Shown here: positions 60,131-64,000 of the stretch, piece after piece
Position numbering within the stretch: position 1 is the stretch's first letter
How the letters are laid out: each line of letters begins with the position of its first letter
From: Lingula anatina
Taxonomy: Eukaryota; Brachiopoda; Lingulata; Lingulida; Lingulidae
Length of the DNA: 64,000 bases
NCBI RefSeq assembly: GCF_001039355.2
Contig: NW_019775659.1
Coordinates: 124,682-188,681 of the forward strand
Reading direction: 5' to 3'
Notes under the pieces: model-generated
The model's database searches: none
What the model was told of the DNA's origin: nothing
Seen by the model: only the letters and a program-made list of their open reading frames with translations
Position numbers and translations under genes: made by a program

Positions 60131-62709
60131 GCTTTTATGCTTGAAATAACAGCCAACCTCGTTTTAGATGACCCCACTTATGGTTTATATAAGATCAAAA
60201 CAGACATCCTTATCATGAAAAGAGTTGATAAATGTTAAATTCAACTGAACCATCGTTCACAGATTTCTCGCAGGTACCCGTATGACATTCCATCAAGACA
60301 TGACCTTACCGTGGTTAACTAAAAAAAATAATGTGAATTAAATCGTTTGTCAATTTACTTTGTGAGTGGTACATTTTAAAGTGGAATGGAAACAAGAGAT
60401 CTCAGCAATCTGCGTCATCATTGAATTTAGACGTGTAAATTAACTAAACAATATGTCGGCGTTCACCTTGTTTACAACCGCACAATCCGCAACACCACAC
60501 AGTAATATAACTGTTCAATCTGTACAACGCGTTAAATATGGTTCATTTGGGGGTCTTCTAGCACATCTTATATTCATTTAATTGATATACTGTTCGAAGG
60601 CGACGGCACACTTATTTTAAGAATAGACTAATTGGGCGTACATCGAGGTCAGGCTAGGGATTTATTGTTTTGATGGCAGCAGCCTAAGTGCGGGAATACC
60701 TAGCCCGTTCTGAGGTCAAGTCAACACAGGTTATCTCCTGACGTTGATATAGTGCTTTTCAGAGTGGGTACTTCGCCTTGTGCAGAGTTGTTTTATGTTA
60801 AAAGATTTCTCTCTTTTTTTTTTTTGTATTTTTCTTTTGTTTCATTTTATATTAAAATTGATTTTTGTGGTTATAACATAGTCTTTACGTAGTAGCAATA
60901 GGGGCCTATATATTAATACGTATATGAATGAAATGTCTGTGAATGGAGATGGGCTAGTGATTTAAACTTATTACAAAAATAAGTCTGACTATTTTTTAAA
61001 GGCAAAACTGATAACATTTAACTAAAAAAATTTAAATCATTCTCTTGAAACATTATGCTAGATGTCTGGAACAATTATACTACAACAAGAAGAAATATTA
61101 ATAACTACAGGCATATCAAAAAGTTAGTAATGCTAAAATTTTGCTATTTTTGTTCTTTAATTTTTTTCTTCGAGAAATGTATAACAGATGTCAAAAAACA
61201 ATCAACAAATATAGTTTACTTTTAAAATTCACATTGTTAAATTTTTCGTTTTATTTTGAACATATTTATTGATATATCCAGTCATCAATTTTAAACTATT
61301 TTTAGTGCACAATATTAAAGCAATGGTTAAGTGAATTAAACAGATGCTCATGTATATAATGATTGAAGACATATTCACAACTGAATTGAGGTAAATAAAC
61401 ACCTGCTGAAGGAAGATCAGGGTGGGCAATTATTGAATCACAAATCTTTAACTACTGGTATACTATGTCTGCATAATTTTAAAATATAGACATTGTCAAA
61501 AAAATTACACAACATATTTAAATTATGCATATTAAATATTATTGGTCGTTTCAAAAACTTAAACTATAACCTCATATAAGAAAATAACGACGCTTATAAA
61601 TATCCTATCCACATTTTTAAATGCCAAATATGTGAATATGACTTATGGACAATTTCAAATGTTTATGGTGTACCTTTAATTTTGTAACCTCTGGCAAAAA
61701 GTTACATAAGTTTGGTAAGATTACTAGAGTTATTAATAATTTTCACTGATACATTGGTTATGCATACTATTATTACCTTATAATAAGAATCGTTAGAAAG
61801 CATCAAGGGATCGTGTCCTTAATTTATTTTAAAGTCTTAAGCTAGACTTAGAGCTGAAATGAGATACTGGTCTATACAGTCAACTCTGCAATATTGATGT
61901 AAACCTTTCAAGAGAACACAACAAATGTGTGTGGCATTCATATATGGGCAGCTGTCACCATAGCATTGCAAGTGAAAAGCTCTATGAAGATAATCAAAAT
62001 TTGCTCAAAGATCTTGGGTTAAATGCAGAAAGGAAAGGGAAATGGTCATCAAGAAGACAACTTAGTCCGATGTGTTCTCCAAGGCCATAAGTTCAGCCGA
62101 AAACCAGCTTCTTGAAACCACCCCTCTTGGCTTCACCCATACTATTTAAAATACAATGTAACAAACTTTATCTTTATATCATTCCTCAAATGACATGAGA
62201 ACATATCACAATCAATGTGTAAGTGTAAAGAAAACTGCCACTGCAGAAGAACTCTTACATTAATCCAAGCTTTACAAAAATTAACTTTGTTATAATTTTC
62301 ATATCTGTCCAGACTGATACACCAAAATAAGTCTTTGATTAAAAAAAAAAACAGCAAAACTGGCAAATATACTGACACCTAACAGGTAAAATGTTGCAAA
62401 AGTAAATAAATAAAAAAAATGAACTTATTTAAAACATGGGTCAGTCATATCAATTTCGAAAGGAAACTTGCATTTTAACAACCCCCCCCAAATAAATAAA
62501 TTAATTAATTAATTAATTAATCAATTAATTGAGGAAAAACTCAGAAAATATTAAGTAAAACAAAAATATGATACTATAAATGGTTCTTTCTTGAGAACTT
62601 GACACAAAAAAAGTAATGCATACAAGTTATTTTATTATCTTATTATATTATAAAATACTTCTACCGTATAAATGCAAATATTATTTTATCAATAGTGTAA
62701 ATAATATAG
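60131..62709. other. Intergenic region between MGA and NEIL3
   Basis: AT-rich, with poly-T tracts, an ATTA-type microsatellite at about 62497-62530 and a minus-strand AATAAA (plus 62631-62636) that fits the NEIL3 3' end. No gene or RNA was recognised. Confidence 0.55.
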
Positions 62710-63728
62710 TCAATATCCCTCTGCCCACTGAAAGAAACCACACTGTTTATTTTTGGATGCTGTGCAAGCAAAGAACTTTCTGCCATTATTAACTCCTTGT
62801 TTAAATACAGTCCTTATAACGCATCTTTTATTGTGTTCACACAGCGGGAATGCTTCATCAGCCCACTGAAATGACAAATAAATGCAAAGACTGGGTTAAT
62901 TATGAAAACATATTTATGTATAGAACCATGCTTTTGTGGACAAAAAGAATATTTTGAAAAAAATTATGCATAATATTACAGAGAACAATTATGGTTACTA
63001 TACTGCTTCCTCTTACAGAGACATTCCTTTTCACTCTTTTTGAAAGAATTAATACAAAAAAAATTGCATAACTCTTTTCCAATTCAAAATTAAGCTTTCT
63101 AAACTTATAATAATTAAAGAAATCATTTAATTTTCTAATTAGTATTATATATATATTAAAAACAAATTTTTATCTTAATCTTACTCTTCATCTTACCTTA
63201 AAAAAATCACACTGTTTTCCTCTAGAGAGAGAACAGGCAAAGAAAACCCTCTTTTGATTTTCACCTTTTTTTCTCACTTCCCTTATGACACACGGCTTGT
63301 TATGTTTGGTGCACATTGGAATTGAACTTTTCTGACTTGGTGGCTCTTGTTGTTTTTGTAACAGTTCTTGTTGTGTCCCACTGCTTGGCTGTTGTTCCTG
63401 CTCATTAACAGGACTGCCAACAAACAGTTTCCTATCTACTGTTGCAACTTTACTCTTTTTAGATGCTGGCAATTCTAAACTACTATCCTTCCCAGCACAA
63501 CGCTTTATCCCAAGTTTTGGATTTTCATTACATTTTTCGGGTCTATCACAGGACTCTGTGGTCGACTTTGATGGGTCGTTCTGGTGGTCACTTTTCTTAT
63601 GACCACAAGCAGAGCAGGTCAGTCTATTGTAAGCATTGAGGAGAGTACAGACTGGACACCCCCACTGCTGTTTGTTTGATGCAACACCACTGACCCAACC
63701 TAAGAGGCTGTTCTTGGAAGGTAGGTGC
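62710..63728 (-). CDS. NEIL3: NEIL3 C-terminal part (partial; 5' end off window)
   Basis: Two minus-strand exons, 63197-63728 and 62710-62865 (TGA), join in phase 0 and give the last 228 or so residues. First comes a RanBP2-type NZF finger, W-x-CPVC-x10-CSAC. A Ser/Gln-rich linker with KKSKV (possible nuclear signal) follows. Then two GRF zinc fingers: CTKHNKPCVIREVRKKG...FFACS...CDFF, split across the intron, and CEHNKRCVIRTVFKQG...FFACTASK...CGFFQWAEGY at the C-terminus. NZF followed by two GRF motifs is the NEIL3 tail. The enzyme removes oxidised bases from single-stranded DNA and unhooks interstrand crosslinks; GRF motifs bind ssDNA. The catalytic Fpg/Nei domain must lie right of 64000. 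APEX2 or TOP3A, which also carry GRFs, lack the NZF arrangement. Confidence 0.9.
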
Positions 63729-64000
63729 CTGAAATGGTGTTTAAAAATTCCACAATGAACCAAACCAATGTATCAAACCATACATGTACATCTTTTGGCT
63801 CTTAAAATTTCATATCTGCAAATAGTTTTTCACTTGAAAGTATGGCAGATTTTTTAATTACTTTCTCAAACCCCATGGACTTCAAACTGGCCAAAATAAT
63901 TTAAAAAATTGTTTTTCATTACCGACATCTGACTGATCATATGGTCACATCAGAAAAATATATAAACAAAAAAATAAGTTTTACAGATTTCACAGGTCAA
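63729..64000 (-). other. NEIL3 intron at right edge
   Basis: Sequence upstream of the acceptor at 63729. AT-rich; no exon seen before the window ends. Confidence 0.6.

Noticed and set aside
61860-62140. Possible transposase remnant between MGA and NEIL3
   Set aside because: A short stretch looked protein-like, but no frame stays open and no motif could be named.
1-64000. tRNA, rRNA or CRISPR-like arrays
   Set aside because: No cloverleaf with box A/B sequences, rRNA segment or spaced identical repeats was seen by eye.

Overview
The window is animal nuclear DNA: AT-rich, with spliced genes, GT-AG introns, microsatellites, foldback and MITE-like repeats, assembly gaps and strong allelic divergence. 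Gene content and heterozygosity suggest a marine invertebrate, perhaps a mollusc, but nothing here fixes the species. Exon models come from reading splice sites and reading phase by eye. Family assignments come from remembered family features, not from database searches.

Layout, left to right. (1) 388-512, minus strand: first coding exon of PPAT (glutamine PRPP amidotransferase); the rest lies off the left edge. (2) 1073-7116, plus strand: complete eight-exon PAICS (426 aa), the bifunctional SAICAR synthetase / AIR carboxylase. PPAT and PAICS are divergent, with 560 bp between their ATGs, as in the vertebrate bidirectional promoter pair. PAICS intron 1 holds two exons of a Myb/SANT-like domain on the same strand. 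(3) 11153-31644, minus strand: a complete doublecortin-like kinase (709 aa; two DCX domains and an intact Ser/Thr kinase). Its 3' end converges on that of PAICS. (4) 33004-60011, minus strand: an MGA orthologue (about 3,280 aa), the MAX-partner scaffold of the variant Polycomb complex PRC1.6. It has the Cys-rich MGA domain and a C-terminal bHLH-zipper, but I find no T-box. Its 5' end overlaps an unrecognised 262-aa ORF that appears to read one 82-nt exon in a second frame. (5) 62710-63728, minus strand: the last two exons of NEIL3 (one NZF and two GRF zinc fingers); the glycosylase part lies off the right edge.

The 3' third of MGA is present twice. Positions 34711-39587 repeat exons also found at 32620-34709 and 39700-42700, and single Ns mark the joins. 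The simplest reading is an alternative-haplotype contig inserted into the scaffold. This duplication is useful because it gives two alleles side by side, including a MITE-like insertion with a 4-bp target duplication present in only one of them.

Functional themes: PPAT and PAICS act in the same pathway, de novo purine synthesis. CACGTG E-boxes occur in both the PPAT/PAICS and MGA promoters, and this is the motif bound by MYC/MAX and MGA/MAX. PPAT, PAICS, a DCLK and NEIL3 are all on human chromosome 4q, so the window may keep part of an ancient linkage group. The most novel candidates are the T-box-less MGA locus with its two-frame 5' exon, and the Myb/SANT exons that could splice in phase onto PAICS.
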